Below are positions 17,444 through 26,234 of a DNA stretch of 64,000 nucleotides, piece after piece (within the stretch, counting starts at the first letter, position 1; each line of letters starts with the position of its first letter). Origin of the DNA: Arsukibacterium ikkense (GTDB lineage: Bacteria > Pseudomonadota > Gammaproteobacteria > Enterobacterales > Alteromonadaceae); contig NZ_LAHO01000001.1 of assembly GCF_000987775.1 (NCBI RefSeq), forward strand, positions 372,001 to 436,000, given 5' to 3'. The position numbers and the translations under genes are program-made. Below the pieces are notes generated by a model. That model made no database searches. It was not told the origin of the DNA and saw only the letters and a list, made by a program, of their open reading frames with translations.

Positions 17444-20077
17444 GTGCTGAAACCTCTTAAGTTAAGTGTTAAATTGCTGAAAAAGGCTAAACAGTCCGCT
17501 TATATTTTGGAGCTCTCAGCTTTGTATCTAAATCAGCAAATTATAATTATGCAACGTAATGGCCAAGCCATGCTCAGCCAGATATCCGGGGTTACAAAGC
17601 CCTTTTTGGTCCATGATATGGATCTGTTGTTGCTTTCTTTATTTATCGGCCAACATGACAAAATGCTTAATTGTCAGTCGTTCGTGGCAAATCCATTGGT
17701 GCAGCAAGTTGCGCCCCAGATTAAAGTTGAGGCTGTTTTAAACCGGGTTATACAATTACAGCAGGCTGGTGTGCTATGCGAAGAGCCGGTTGTATCTGCG
17801 GATAAAATAAGTGAGCAGCACGTTTTAATAACGCGTACCACAGCCGATGAGGCGATAACATATTCTCAACTAACAGGCGCGACACCGAGCCTGAAAGCAT
17901 TAGTTCCGGACAATTTAAGTGTCAGTATTCATTTCGCGGCTATCATTACGCCGCAGGGGTTTGCCGCCTGGTCTGCCCGGCAACAACGCTATATTGCTTT
18001 GCCTGTTACCTGGCTGGTTGTGCTGCTGGCGTTTGCTGATGGTAATAATCAACAGCAAGTGGTAGCGGACAAAGTGGACTACTTTGACAATGACACCGAG
18101 GCGTCTCAGGTTATCGCTGAGCTTTATGCCAATGGATTACTGATTAAACAAAAAAAGGTGCAAAGTGCCAGCATCCAGGATATTCCGGTATTTACGCCCG
18201 CGGCGCCTAAGGCTGATGTTGCGCTAAGCTGGCAGCATATTAAGGTCGATGGCCGGATCCCGGTGTACTTTGTGCCGCATATGGAAAACCACTTTCCGCT
18301 GGCATTAGGTGTACTGTTTAGTGCGTTACAGCACTATCAGGACGGTATGTTGTTAGCACGCTTTGTGCTTATCCCCATTAACTTTTTAGAGCCGAAAGAC
18401 TTGCTGAATGGTCCATATCGCAAATTTGGGCCTGGGGTATGGCTATTTTCAAATTACATGTGGTCGGTTGACTTAAACCTGCAAATCAGCCAGATGGTTA
18501 AACAACACAATAATACCAACCTGACTATTCATGGTGGCCCCAGTACGCCTGATTACCCGCAAGCCTGCAAAGATTTTATGCAAAGTAACCGCTCCGTTGA
18601 TATTGCGGTGCATGGCGAGGGGGAGGTGGCCATTTCAGAAATTTTTGAAACCATTATTAAAAATAGCCAGGACAAGCTTGGCTTTGACGAATACGCGCTG
18701 ACCGAAGTAATGGGTATTAGTTTTCGCAATGCGCTAAGCCAGACTGTGGTGCATACGCCAGGTCGCACCCGTATGAAAGAGGTGGATGTAATACCGTCAC
18801 CGTATTTATCGGGTTTTTTTGATGGTTATGGTGGGCGTGTTGAAGCGGCCATTATTGAAACCAATCGCGGTTGCCCTTACGGTTGTACTTTTTGTGACTG
18901 GGGCTCTGCTACCAACCAAAAAGTGCGTAAGTTCGACTATGAACGGGTAAAGCAGGAAATTGACTGGATTGGCCAGAACAAGATAAAAGTAATGTGGATT
19001 GCCGATGCCAACTTTGGCATGTATGAGCGTGATATTGATATTGCCAGGCATATTGTGGCTGTTAAGCAACAGTTTGGTTATCCACATGAAGTCGTGGTGA
19101 ATTACACAAAGAATTCAACCTTAAAGCTGGTGGAAATTATCAAGATTTTCACCGAGGGCAATATTATCAGCCAGGGTATTATCTCTATCCAAACGACCGA
19201 TGAGGGTACGCTGGATGTGATAAACCGCAAAAACATCCGTACTGAGCGCTATGATGAGCTGACGGAGATTTTCTCTGATTTAAAGTTGCCGCTATCAACC
19301 GACTTAATGATAGGGCTGCCGGGCATTACCGTCGCAGCATTTAAAGAAGATTTGCAGCGCTATATAGATATGGATGTATCGGTTAAAGCCTACCCAACCC
19401 AATTGTTACCAAACAGCCCGATGGCAGATCCGGCCTATATCGAGAAATATCAGATTAAAGTTGATGCCCATAATTTTCTGATCTCCAGTTTTAGCTATTC
19501 TGAACAAGACCTGGTGCAGATGAAAGCGATGTATCAGTTATACGTGATGGCAGACGGATACTCGTTGCTGCGCTATGTGATGCGCTATTTGCAATGGGAG
19601 CATAATATTGCCGCTATGCAGTTTTTGCAGGATCTGCTGCAACAGGTAACAGAGCAACCAGGCCAGTATCCACATATCAGCTGGGCAGTGCGATTTTTCA
19701 ATCAGGATAAAACGATGCCGGGTGGCTTTGCCACATTTTATCAGCAGATAGCGCAGTTTATTCAACAGCACTACCAGATAACGGCAGACCCGGGCTTAGC
19801 GACCGTGCTGCAGGTGAATTTGCTGTGTATGCCGGATGATACCTGCAGTTATCCGCTTACCACTGAATTGCAGCATGATTTTAATCGTTATTTCAAAGAG
19901 TTTAAGCAGTTAAACAAGCCATTAGCTGATTATCCGCCGGCGTTATTTCAGGTGACTGATCCTAATTCTATGGTCAGTGTTGATATGAATTATCTGCAGT
20001 ACGATACCCATCAGTTTTTCTGGGAGCTGCATTCAGACGTATCGCGACCCAAATCAATTTCAGATTTTACTGCCTGA
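17444..20077 (+). CDS. Large radical SAM protein, probable cobalamin-binding type
   Basis: 877-aa enzyme. The radical SAM cluster motif is NRGCPYGCTFCDWGS with C477, C481 and C484, the canonical CxxxCxxC. Residues about 280-410 resemble the B12-binding Rossmann domain that precedes radical SAM in this class (LTIHGGPSTPDYPQ and VDIAVHGEGEVAISEIF). The usual DxHxxG His is not visible, so cobalamin, if bound, would be base-off. The N-terminal ~250 residues contain two segments with winged-helix, PqqD-like character. Chemistry could be methylation or another radical change. Start taken as GTG 17444 (AAGGGA upstream); TTG at 17429 is also possible. Neighbours: peptidase, methyltransferase and two TonB receptors. 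Confidence 0.85.
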   Translation: MLKPLKLSVKLLKKAKQSAYILELSALYLNQQIIIMQRNGQAMLSQISGVTKPFLVHDMDLLLLSLFIGQHDKMLNCQSFVANPLVQQVAPQIKVEAVLNRVIQLQQAGVLCEEPVVSADKISEQHVLITRTTADEAITYSQLTGATPSLKALVPDNLSVSIHFAAIITPQGFAAWSARQQRYIALPVTWLVVLLAFADGNNQQQVVADKVDYFDNDTEASQVIAELYANGLLIKQKKVQSASIQDIPVFTPAAPKADVALSWQHIKVDGRIPVYFVPHMENHFPLALGVLFSALQHYQDGMLLARFVLIPINFLEPKDLLNGPYRKFGPGVWLFSNYMWSVDLNLQISQMVKQHNNTNLTIHGGPSTPDYPQACKDFMQSNRSVDIAVHGEGEVAISEIFETIIKNSQDKLGFDEYALTEVMGISFRNALSQTVVHTPGRTRMKEVDVIPSPYLSGFFDGYGGRVEAAIIETNRGCPYGCTFCDWGSATNQKVRKFDYERVKQEIDWIGQNKIKVMWIADANFGMYERDIDIARHIVAVKQQFGYPHEVVVNYTKNSTLKLVEIIKIFTEGNIISQGIISIQTTDEGTLDVINRKNIRTERYDELTEIFSDLKLPLSTDLMIGLPGITVAAFKEDLQRYIDMDVSVKAYPTQLLPNSPMADPAYIEKYQIKVDAHNFLISSFSYSEQDLVQMKAMYQLYVMADGYSLLRYVMRYLQWEHNIAAMQFLQDLLQQVTEQPGQYPHISWAVRFFNQDKTMPGGFATFYQQIAQFIQQHYQITADPGLATVLQVNLLCMPDDTCSYPLTTELQHDFNRYFKEFKQLNKPLADYPPALFQVTDPNSMVSVDMNYLQYDTHQFFWELHSDVSRPKSISDFTA

Positions 20078-20199
20078 ACGTGGCGATTTGCTAAGGCGCT
20101 GGCTGACTAATAATCGCGTATGAGATGACTTTCCTGTTTTTGCGATGAACCGCGGAACTTTTTATTGACCCTGGCTGAATCGCTATGCATATTAGGGGT

Positions 20200-20228
20200 G
20201 GTTGTTGCTAAGCTTCTTAGCAATAACC
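20200..20228 (+). promoter_or_regulatory. Strong hairpin upstream of second TonB receptor
   Basis: GGTTGTTGCTAAG (20200-20212) pairs with CTTAGCAATAACC (20216-20228) through 13 pairs including one G-U, with a CTT loop. There is no following T tract, so it is not an obvious terminator; it may be an RNA processing or attenuation element, or a DNA operator. Confidence 0.5.
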
Positions 20229-20270
20229 ATAAATTCGGGCTGGCAAAGCACCGGAACAAATAAAATAAGA

Positions 20271-20300
20271 ATCGCTTTTAGAAAAAGTGATCCAGGGAGA
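20271..20300 (+). promoter_or_regulatory. Leader hairpin and ribosome site of the second TonB receptor gene
   Basis: ATCGCTTTT (20271-20279) pairs with AAAAGTGAT (20283-20291), one pair G-U, followed after CC by AGGGAGA (20294-20300), 5 nt before the ATG. Same architecture as the leader of the receptor at 11239 but with different stem bases. Confidence 0.5.
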
Positions 20301-20305
20301 TAAAA

Positions 20306-23278
20306 ATGTTCACAAATAGCAAACTAAGCAAAGCCGTGCGCCTGGCTTTTGCTTTCGGTGCCGCATCCAGTATGTTGGCAGCGGGAGCCGTTTCAGCCCA
20401 AACTGAAACAGAAGAAGAAGAAGCTAAAGCTGAGAAAACCGAACGGATTCAGGTGTTAGGTTCACGTATTCGTACCGATGGTTTAGATAGCGCCACGCCA
20501 GTTACCATTATCAGTGCTGAGATAGCAAAAGACCAGGGCCTTAGCACCTTAGGTGAATTACTGCGTACCTCAACCATCGCGGCCGGTTCAAGCCAGTTAA
20601 TTTCTGCCTTGTCAGTCGGTTTTGTTACCGCTGGTGGTGCTGGTAACGAGTCAATTTCAATGCGTGGTTTAGGCGCAAACCGCACTCTGGTATTGTTAAA
20701 CGGTCGTCGTGCCGGGCCTGCCGGTACCCGTGGTCAGGTTGCAGCTTTTGACCTTAACTCTATTCCTTTATCAGCGGTAGAGCGAGTTGAAGTATTAAAA
20801 GATGGTGCATCTTCGTTGTATGGCTCTGATGCGGTAGCGGGGGTAATCAATATTATTACCAAAAAAGGCGATGGTTCGAATGTTACTGTTAGCTTAGACC
20901 AACCTTTTGAAAGCGGCGGTGAAAATTACCGGATCAATGCCACTTACGGTAAGACCTTTGACCGGGGCTCATTCCGGGTGGTCGGTGATTATAATATGCA
21001 GACTGAGTTAGCGCGTGGCGATCGTGATTTCTTCGCCTGTAACCAGCGGATGTTCTATAGCCAAACCACAGGTGAGCGGACTGATCCTATCGATCCACGT
21101 ACCGGTGATTACCACTGTAGCGCTGCACAGTATGGTGTTTGGATTTTTAACTATGCTCCAGGGGCCTCTAATTTCCGGCCTGCAATCAAGGCGCAGTATG
21201 ACTATGATGGCTTTTTCCAGCAGGCTAACCGGCCAACCTTCGATAGCCTGATTACTGCCCCAGGCCCGAACAATATTAGCGTACCGAATGGCTGGTACCC
21301 GGTATCTTATGACAAAGACTCGGATGGCTGGGCAGATGCTGACCATCCTTTCCAGGACCGCCAGTCTATGATCCCTGAAAGCAAAGTTGCTTCAGTGTTT
21401 ATGATGGGCGATTACGATTTAACCGACAATATTTCTGCTTACTCTGAATTGACGCTAAGCCAGCGTAAGACATCAGTAAACAGCTTCCGTCAGTTCTGGA
21501 CTGCTCAGCTAGCTGCTAATGGTTACATCTTTGGCGGTACAGTTGATGGCTGGGATGGTTCAGTAGGTTATATGCCGGTAGCCATGACGGACCACACTGG
21601 TACCGAAACAACAGTTAATTACAGCCGTTACGTATTGGGGCTTGAAGGCTCGCTGGGCGACTGGAACTGGGATATTTCTTACCAGAACAGTTATAACAAA
21701 GGTGAGTACGATACTAAAGTTATACTTTTTGATGCCATGTTGATGGCGCAGAATGCCGTTTATGGCGGCCCATGCGCGGGTGCAGTATCGCCTGTTTCAG
21801 GTAAAAACTGCGTTACTGTAGACTGGCTAAGCCCTGACCATATAAATGGCAATCAGCCACAGCAAGTAAAAGACTTTTTGTTTGACACCGATTACGGCCG
21901 AACCAGCTATCGTCAGCAGACGTTTGATGCCTATATTACCGGTGACTTATTTGAATTGCCGGCAGGTATGGTGGGTGTAGCGGTAGGTGGTTCGTTACAG
22001 CAAGACAAACTGAATGATATTCCGGGTGAAGCAACCTTAGCCGGTAACTTATGGGGCTCAACCGGTGCAGGTATTACCCGCGGTAAAGCCGATACCACAG
22101 CGTTTTACAGCGAATTCTATATTCCATTGTTACGCGACATGTTCCTGGCGGAGCAGTTCGATATTACTGCGTCTGGCCGTTGGACTGACGTGTCAACCTA
22201 TGGTGCAGATACCACTTATAAAGTTTCGGCGAACTGGGTAATTGGCAGTGGTTTCCAGGTGCGTGCTTCACGCGGCAGTTCATTCCGGGCGCCAGCGTTG
22301 TTTGAATTGTTCTTAGAGGGCCAAACCGGTTTCTTAAACCAAACGGGTAACGATCCTTGTCTGAACTGGGCTGGTCGTTTAGCGGAAGGTACTATTGACC
22401 CACGGGTTGCTCAGAATTGTCAGGCAGATGGTGTACCTGAAAGTTATGTCGCGCCAGGCAGCTCAATGACATCTATTACCGGTGGTGGTGCTGGCGTACT
22501 GGAAGCAGAAACCTCGGTATCAAAAGGCATTGGTATTGTCTGGAAGAGCCCGGAAGATACCTTTGGTTTTTCAGCAGATTACTATGACGTAGTGATCAGC
22601 GGTCAGGTATCGAACTTAGGTGGTGGTACGGTGATTGGCTTGTGCTACCGCTCAGAGAACTTCCCAACAGATCCACTGTGTAACCAGTTTACCCGTCGTA
22701 ACGGTACCGCAGGCGATTATGGTATTGATACCGTACGGGGTGGTTATGTGAACATCGCTCAGCAAAAAGTACGTGGTACTGATTTTATGCTGACCTATCA
22801 GGATGATTTCGATTTTGGTTCGTTACGCGTTCGTTGGGATCATACGGTGCAGTTTGAGCGTTCCTTTAAACAGTTCCCTGACAGCACGCCGTCACAGTAT
22901 GTTGGTGATGTTGGCGATCCTAAGCATGTTGGTGGTATCAGCACTACGCTGACCCGTGATGACTGGCGCTATACCTGGAACATGCGTTATGTGTCAGGTA
23001 CAGACGATTATAAGTACTTTGCTAACGAAAACAGAACTACCTACCGTGGTCAGCCTTCTACTTTTGTAGCAGAAACCCCAACTTACATTCTGCACTCAGC
23101 GTCAGCGCAAACTGAGCTATATGGCATTGATGTAACAGTAGGTATTGCTAACCTGTTTGATAAGAAACCACCACAGGGTTCACCAGCTGGTGTACGTACT
23201 GCGGGTAACTCAGTACTGTATTCTCAGTATGAGTTTATTGGCCGCCGTGCGTTCTTGAACTTATCTTACGATTTCTAA
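20306..23278 (+). CDS. TonB-dependent receptor (second paralogue)
   Basis: 990-aa outer-membrane importer. The signal peptide (MFTNSKLSKAVRLAFAFGAA, cleavage near VSAQ) matches that of the receptor at 11239. A Glu-rich stretch (TEEEEAKAEKTE) precedes the plug motifs VLGSRIRTDGLDSATPVTII, MRGLGANRTLVLLNGRRAG and YGSDAVAGVINIITKK. The barrel is longer, with several Cys pairs in predicted extracellular loops, and ends in LNLSYDF with the terminal Phe signature. Good SD at 20294. It lies directly after the radical SAM gene on the same strand and is closed by a terminator at 23304. Ligand unknown; probably related to but distinct from that of the first receptor. Confidence 0.95.
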   Translation: MFTNSKLSKAVRLAFAFGAASSMLAAGAVSAQTETEEEEAKAEKTERIQVLGSRIRTDGLDSATPVTIISAEIAKDQGLSTLGELLRTSTIAAGSSQLISALSVGFVTAGGAGNESISMRGLGANRTLVLLNGRRAGPAGTRGQVAAFDLNSIPLSAVERVEVLKDGASSLYGSDAVAGVINIITKKGDGSNVTVSLDQPFESGGENYRINATYGKTFDRGSFRVVGDYNMQTELARGDRDFFACNQRMFYSQTTGERTDPIDPRTGDYHCSAAQYGVWIFNYAPGASNFRPAIKAQYDYDGFFQQANRPTFDSLITAPGPNNISVPNGWYPVSYDKDSDGWADADHPFQDRQSMIPESKVASVFMMGDYDLTDNISAYSELTLSQRKTSVNSFRQFWTAQLAANGYIFGGTVDGWDGSVGYMPVAMTDHTGTETTVNYSRYVLGLEGSLGDWNWDISYQNSYNKGEYDTKVILFDAMLMAQNAVYGGPCAGAVSPVSGKNCVTVDWLSPDHINGNQPQQVKDFLFDTDYGRTSYRQQTFDAYITGDLFELPAGMVGVAVGGSLQQDKLNDIPGEATLAGNLWGSTGAGITRGKADTTAFYSEFYIPLLRDMFLAEQFDITASGRWTDVSTYGADTTYKVSANWVIGSGFQVRASRGSSFRAPALFELFLEGQTGFLNQTGNDPCLNWAGRLAEGTIDPRVAQNCQADGVPESYVAPGSSMTSITGGGAGVLEAETSVSKGIGIVWKSPEDTFGFSADYYDVVISGQVSNLGGGTVIGLCYRSENFPTDPLCNQFTRRNGTAGDYGIDTVRGGYVNIAQQKVRGTDFMLTYQDDFDFGSLRVRWDHTVQFERSFKQFPDSTPSQYVGDVGDPKHVGGISTTLTRDDWRYTWNMRYVSGTDDYKYFANENRTTYRGQPSTFVAETPTYILHSASAQTELYGIDVTVGIANLFDKKPPQGSPAGVRTAGNSVLYSQYEFIGRRAFLNLSYDF

Positions 23279-23303
23279 GCTGAATAACCGTTAAGTTACG
23301 AAT

Positions 23304-23331
23304 AAAACCCCGCTAAATGCGGGGTTTTTCT
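23304..23331 (+). terminator. Intrinsic terminator after second TonB receptor
   Basis: AAAACCCCGC (23304-23313) pairs with GCGGGGTTTT (23319-23328), loop TAAAT, followed by further T. It closes the accessory block before the apt region. Confidence 0.92.
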
Positions 23332-23428
23332 TTTGGGTTATTCGCCAGCAGTGCTTTTCAAACCGGGCTAAATTCATTACCATTAGCGCCCTTAAAAAAC
23401 TGTTTATTAATAGCAAAGAGTGGTGAAG

Positions 23429-23548
23429 ATGGCCGACGAGAATTTTAAAGATTCATTTAATTTTTGGCAGTTTCTGGCTTTGGTTGCCTTTTTTGTTGTG
23501 TTGCTTTGTCTGGTGCCAATAGTGCGCTGGATCCAAATCCTGTTCTGA
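23429..23548 (+). CDS. Small single-pass membrane protein (39 aa)
   Basis: Short frame starting ATG at 23429 and ending TGA at 23548. The translation starts MADENFKDSFNFWQ and continues into a ~20-residue hydrophobic helix (FLALVAFFVVLLCLVPIV) ending RWIQILF. The polar acidic N terminus, one transmembrane helix and a basic residue after it are coherent with a real small membrane protein. A GGTGA ribosome-like site lies 3 nt upstream, so it is close. It lies 33 bp before apt on the same strand. Function unknown. Confidence 0.55.
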   Translation: MADENFKDSFNFWQFLALVAFFVVLLCLVPIVRWIQILF

Positions 23549-23581
23549 GCTAGAAAAGTCAGTTAACTACAAGGTACAGCT

Positions 23582-24130
23582 ATGAGTTTGCTACAACTTG
23601 CCACCGATTTAAAGCAGGTAATTAAAACCGTTCCTGACTATCCAAAGCCGGGTATTACTTTTCGCGATGTCACCAGCCTGATGCAGGATGGGCCTGCCTT
23701 TAAAAAGGTGATCGACGCTTTCGCCGGTTATTATGCTGATAAGGGTATTGGAAAAATAATCGGTACTGAGTCACGCGGTTTTATTTTTGGCGCACCGTTA
23801 TCTTACGCTTTGGGGATCCCCTTTGTGCCAGTACGTAAGCCGGGCAAGTTACCGCGTGAACGTATTTCGCAGCGCTACACCCTGGAATATGGTGAAGACG
23901 CGCTGGAACTGCATGCCGATGCCATCGAAGTGGGCGACCAGGTGTTGCTGGTGGATGATTTACTGGCTACCGGCGGCACCATTGATGCAACCGTGCAGTT
24001 GGTGCGGCGCTTAGGCGGCACCGTTAACCACGCTGCTTTTGTCATTGCTTTACCAGAACTTGGTGGGGTCAGCCGCTTGCAGGCATTGGGTTTAAATATT
24101 CTGAGTCTGGTTGAGTATAACGGCGAATAA
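23582..24130 (+). CDS. apt: Adenine phosphoribosyltransferase
   Basis: Purine-salvage enzyme converting adenine and PRPP to AMP in the cytoplasm. The PRPP-binding loop [16 protein letters not shown] is intact, and the adenine-side signature [13 protein letters not shown] is present. 182 aa, normal for the family. The start ATG at 23582 follows the N-terminal family pattern [20 protein letters not shown] a few residues later. The downstream order dnaX-ybaB-recR-htpG is the widely conserved gammaproteobacterial arrangement with apt at its head. Confidence 0.97.
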   Translation: MSLLQLATDLKQVIKTVPDYPKPGITFRDVTSLMQDGPAFKKVIDAFAGYYADKGIGKIIGTESRGFIFGAPLSYALGIPFVPVRKPGKLPRERISQRYTLEYGEDALELHADAIEVGDQVLLVDDLLATGGTIDATVQLVRRLGGTVNHAAFVIALPELGGVSRLQALGLNILSLVEYNGE

Positions 24131-24175
24131 GTTTAGGCTAGTGCCACACCTTATTTATTGGCATCAGGCTGTAAC

Positions 24176-26149
24176 ATGAGTTATCAGGTTTTAGCGCGCA
24201 AGTGGCGGCCAAAGCAGTTCGCTGAACTGGTTGGCCAGGGCCATGTTAAAACGGCCCTTAGCAATGCTTTGACTAGCAGCCGTTTGCATCATGCCTATTT
24301 GTTTACCGGCACCCGCGGGGTAGGCAAAACGACTATCGCCCGTATTTTTGCCAAAAGTTTAAATTGTGAAACCGGCGTCACCGCAACGCCTTGTGGTGTA
24401 TGCAGTGCTTGCCTGGAGATTGACGCCGGTAACTTTGTTGATTTGCTGGAGATAGATGCCGCGTCGCGAACCAAGGTAGAAGATACCCGCGATTTGCTGG
24501 ATAACGTGCAATATGCACCCAGCCGCGGTCGCTTTAAAGTGTACCTGATAGACGAAGTGCACATGCTGTCGCGTCATAGTTTTAATGCTTTACTTAAAAC
24601 CCTGGAAGAGCCCCCGCCGCATGTGAAATTTCTGCTGGCGACCACCGATCCGCAAAAATTACCGGTAACGGTATTGTCACGCTGCCTGCAATTCAGTTTA
24701 AAAGCGTTAAGTCCGGATCAGATCGCCGGTCATCTGGCGCAGGTGTTAACTGCCGAGCAGATCTCTTTTGACACAGCGGCTTTGGCCTTGCTGGCTAAGG
24801 CTGCCAATGGCAGTGTGCGCGATTCCCTTAGTTTAACTGATCAGGCGATAGCACAGAGTAACAGCCAGCTGACGAAGGAAGCGGTGCGCGATATGCTGGG
24901 GTTTTTAGATCAGCAATTTGCCAGTGCTATTCTCAGCGCCATTTTAAGGCACGATTACCCGGCCATGCAGGCCGAATTACAAGCCCTTATTAGTCAGCAC
25001 AGCGATTACAGCCGGGTGTTAGACGACATGCTAAGCCTACTACATCAGGGAGCGTTAACCCAGCTAGAGCCAGCTGCGGCGCAATTGTCAGAGCAGCCTG
25101 AATTTGTCGCTGAACTGGCTGCCAGCCAAAGCCCGGAAGCTTTACAGTTATATTATCAATTGTTGATTAGTGGTAAGCGAGAATTGAACTTTGCTCCGGA
25201 TCAGCGCACCGGCCTGGAGATGGCGTTATTAAGAGCGCTGGCATTTGTACCGGCTCCTGCTGCAATACAAGCGACAACCAATGTTGCAACACCCCAGCCA
25301 GAGGCCGCAAGAGTGGCTGGCGCTGCTAAGGTGGTAGCGGCGGCACCTGCCGCTGTTGAACCACCGCCTGAGCGCTTAGTCAGTGGTACCGTGTCGTCTG
25401 TTGCCATGGCGCCAGCGCCGCCCGCAGACCTTGCTGAAACGGCCTCATCAGATACAACGCGTTCGCTGCCAGGCAGTATCGATGCATTAACTGCCAGTAT
25501 TATTAAACGCCGCGGCTTAACGTCGGATGCTGAGGCGCCACCGCCAAAAAAGTCTGAGCACCGGCCAGTACCGGTGCCTGCCGAGCCAGCAAAGGGGGTA
25601 GCAGTATCTTACCCGGATGAGGCTGAAGCTGAACCTGAACAGCTGTATCCGGAAGACCCGGCGAATATAGCGATGTTAAATTCGTTGTGGCAGCAAAGCC
25701 ACCAGCAAGCTGAACCGGCAAAAGAATTTAGCGGCGAAATTAACGAGCAGAACTTTTCGATTCGCTATGCTGCAGAGGTAGATAGCTGGGCAGCGTTAAT
25801 TGAGAAGATGCCGGTGGGGGGGTTGATGCGGCTGTTTTTACTGAACAGCGCTATGCAGTTACAACAGCAACAACTGACATTGCTGGTACACCAGAGCCAA
25901 CAACATCTGGATAAAGCCGATTTCCGGCAGGAATTGCTGAGGCTGCTAAGCGATGCAATTGGTGAGCCACTGCAATTGCAAGTAAGTTATAGTCATGAGG
26001 TATTGCAATGTCCACTGGCCATTCAACAGCGGATTGAGCAGGAACGGATAAGCTATGTCAGTCGCTTAATGCAGGACGACCCTAAGATACAGCAATTGCA
26101 GCAGCAGTTTGCTGCCAGCTTGCTGTTAGATACCCTGCAGGTTAATTAG
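24176..26149 (+). CDS. dnaX: DNA polymerase III subunits tau and gamma
   Basis: Clamp-loader ATPase. Walker A is TGTRGVGKTT near residue 45, the Zn-finger Cys are in CGVCSAC, Walker B is LIDEVHML, and the sensor region FLLATTDPQKLPVTVLSRC follows. The ATG at 24176 gives the standard MSYQVLARKWRPKQ start; a TTG 18 bp earlier is not needed. Full-length tau is 657 aa, with the C-terminal polymerase-binding domain after a Pro/Ala-rich linker. A programmed -1 frameshift signal at 25546 should also give a gamma form of 460 aa. Followed by ybaB and recR. Confidence 0.97.
   Translation: MSYQVLARKWRPKQFAELVGQGHVKTALSNALTSSRLHHAYLFTGTRGVGKTTIARIFAKSLNCETGVTATPCGVCSACLEIDAGNFVDLLEIDAASRTKVEDTRDLLDNVQYAPSRGRFKVYLIDEVHMLSRHSFNALLKTLEEPPPHVKFLLATTDPQKLPVTVLSRCLQFSLKALSPDQIAGHLAQVLTAEQISFDTAALALLAKAANGSVRDSLSLTDQAIAQSNSQLTKEAVRDMLGFLDQQFASAILSAILRHDYPAMQAELQALISQHSDYSRVLDDMLSLLHQGALTQLEPAAAQLSEQPEFVAELAASQSPEALQLYYQLLISGKRELNFAPDQRTGLEMALLRALAFVPAPAAIQATTNVATPQPEAARVAGAAKVVAAAPAAVEPPPERLVSGTVSSVAMAPAPPADLAETASSDTTRSLPGSIDALTASIIKRRGLTSDAEAPPPKKSEHRPVPVPAEPAKGVAVSYPDEAEAEPEQLYPEDPANIAMLNSLWQQSHQQAEPAKEFSGEINEQNFSIRYAAEVDSWAALIEKMPVGGLMRLFLLNSAMQLQQQQLTLLVHQSQQHLDKADFRQELLRLLSDAIGEPLQLQVSYSHEVLQCPLAIQQRIEQERISYVSRLMQDDPKIQQLQQQFAASLLLDTLQVN
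25531..25577 (+). promoter_or_regulatory. Programmed -1 ribosomal frameshift signal in dnaX
   Basis: The slippery heptamer A AAA AAG is at 25546-25552 in the correct register (zero frame CCA AAA AAG). After a -1 slip the next codons are GTC then TGA (stop 25555-25557), which would end gamma after Val460. A GAGG Shine-Dalgarno-like stimulator starts at 25532, about 10 nt before the heptamer. A perfect 7-bp hairpin, GCACCGG (25558-25564) with CCGGTGC (25571-25577), starts 5 nt after it. All three elements known from the E. coli dnaX signal are present. Confidence 0.93.
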
Positions 26150-26234
26150 CGCAGGTTGGCATCAGTTGCTTAACTTGTAATTTATGGCGGAACTGATTAT
26201 CTTGCGCCAACAATTTTAAAAGAGAGATAAAGCT

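Larger units (their letters stand above)
20078..20305 (+). other. Leader region of the second TonB receptor
   Basis: 228-bp spacer with no protein-coding frame of useful length. It holds a strong hairpin at 20200-20228 and the receptor leader hairpin. No terminator with a T tract was seen after the radical SAM gene, so transcription may continue into the receptor. Confidence 0.5.

Noticed and set aside
20185..20211. Eight-codon frame (MHIRGGCC) before the second receptor as a possible modified-peptide precursor
   Set aside because: No ribosome site, overlaps a strong hairpin, and is too short to support any claim.
20078..20305. Cobalamin riboswitch before the second receptor, expected from the B12-type enzyme nearby
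   Set aside because: No B12-box-like sequence found in this leader or in that of the first receptor.
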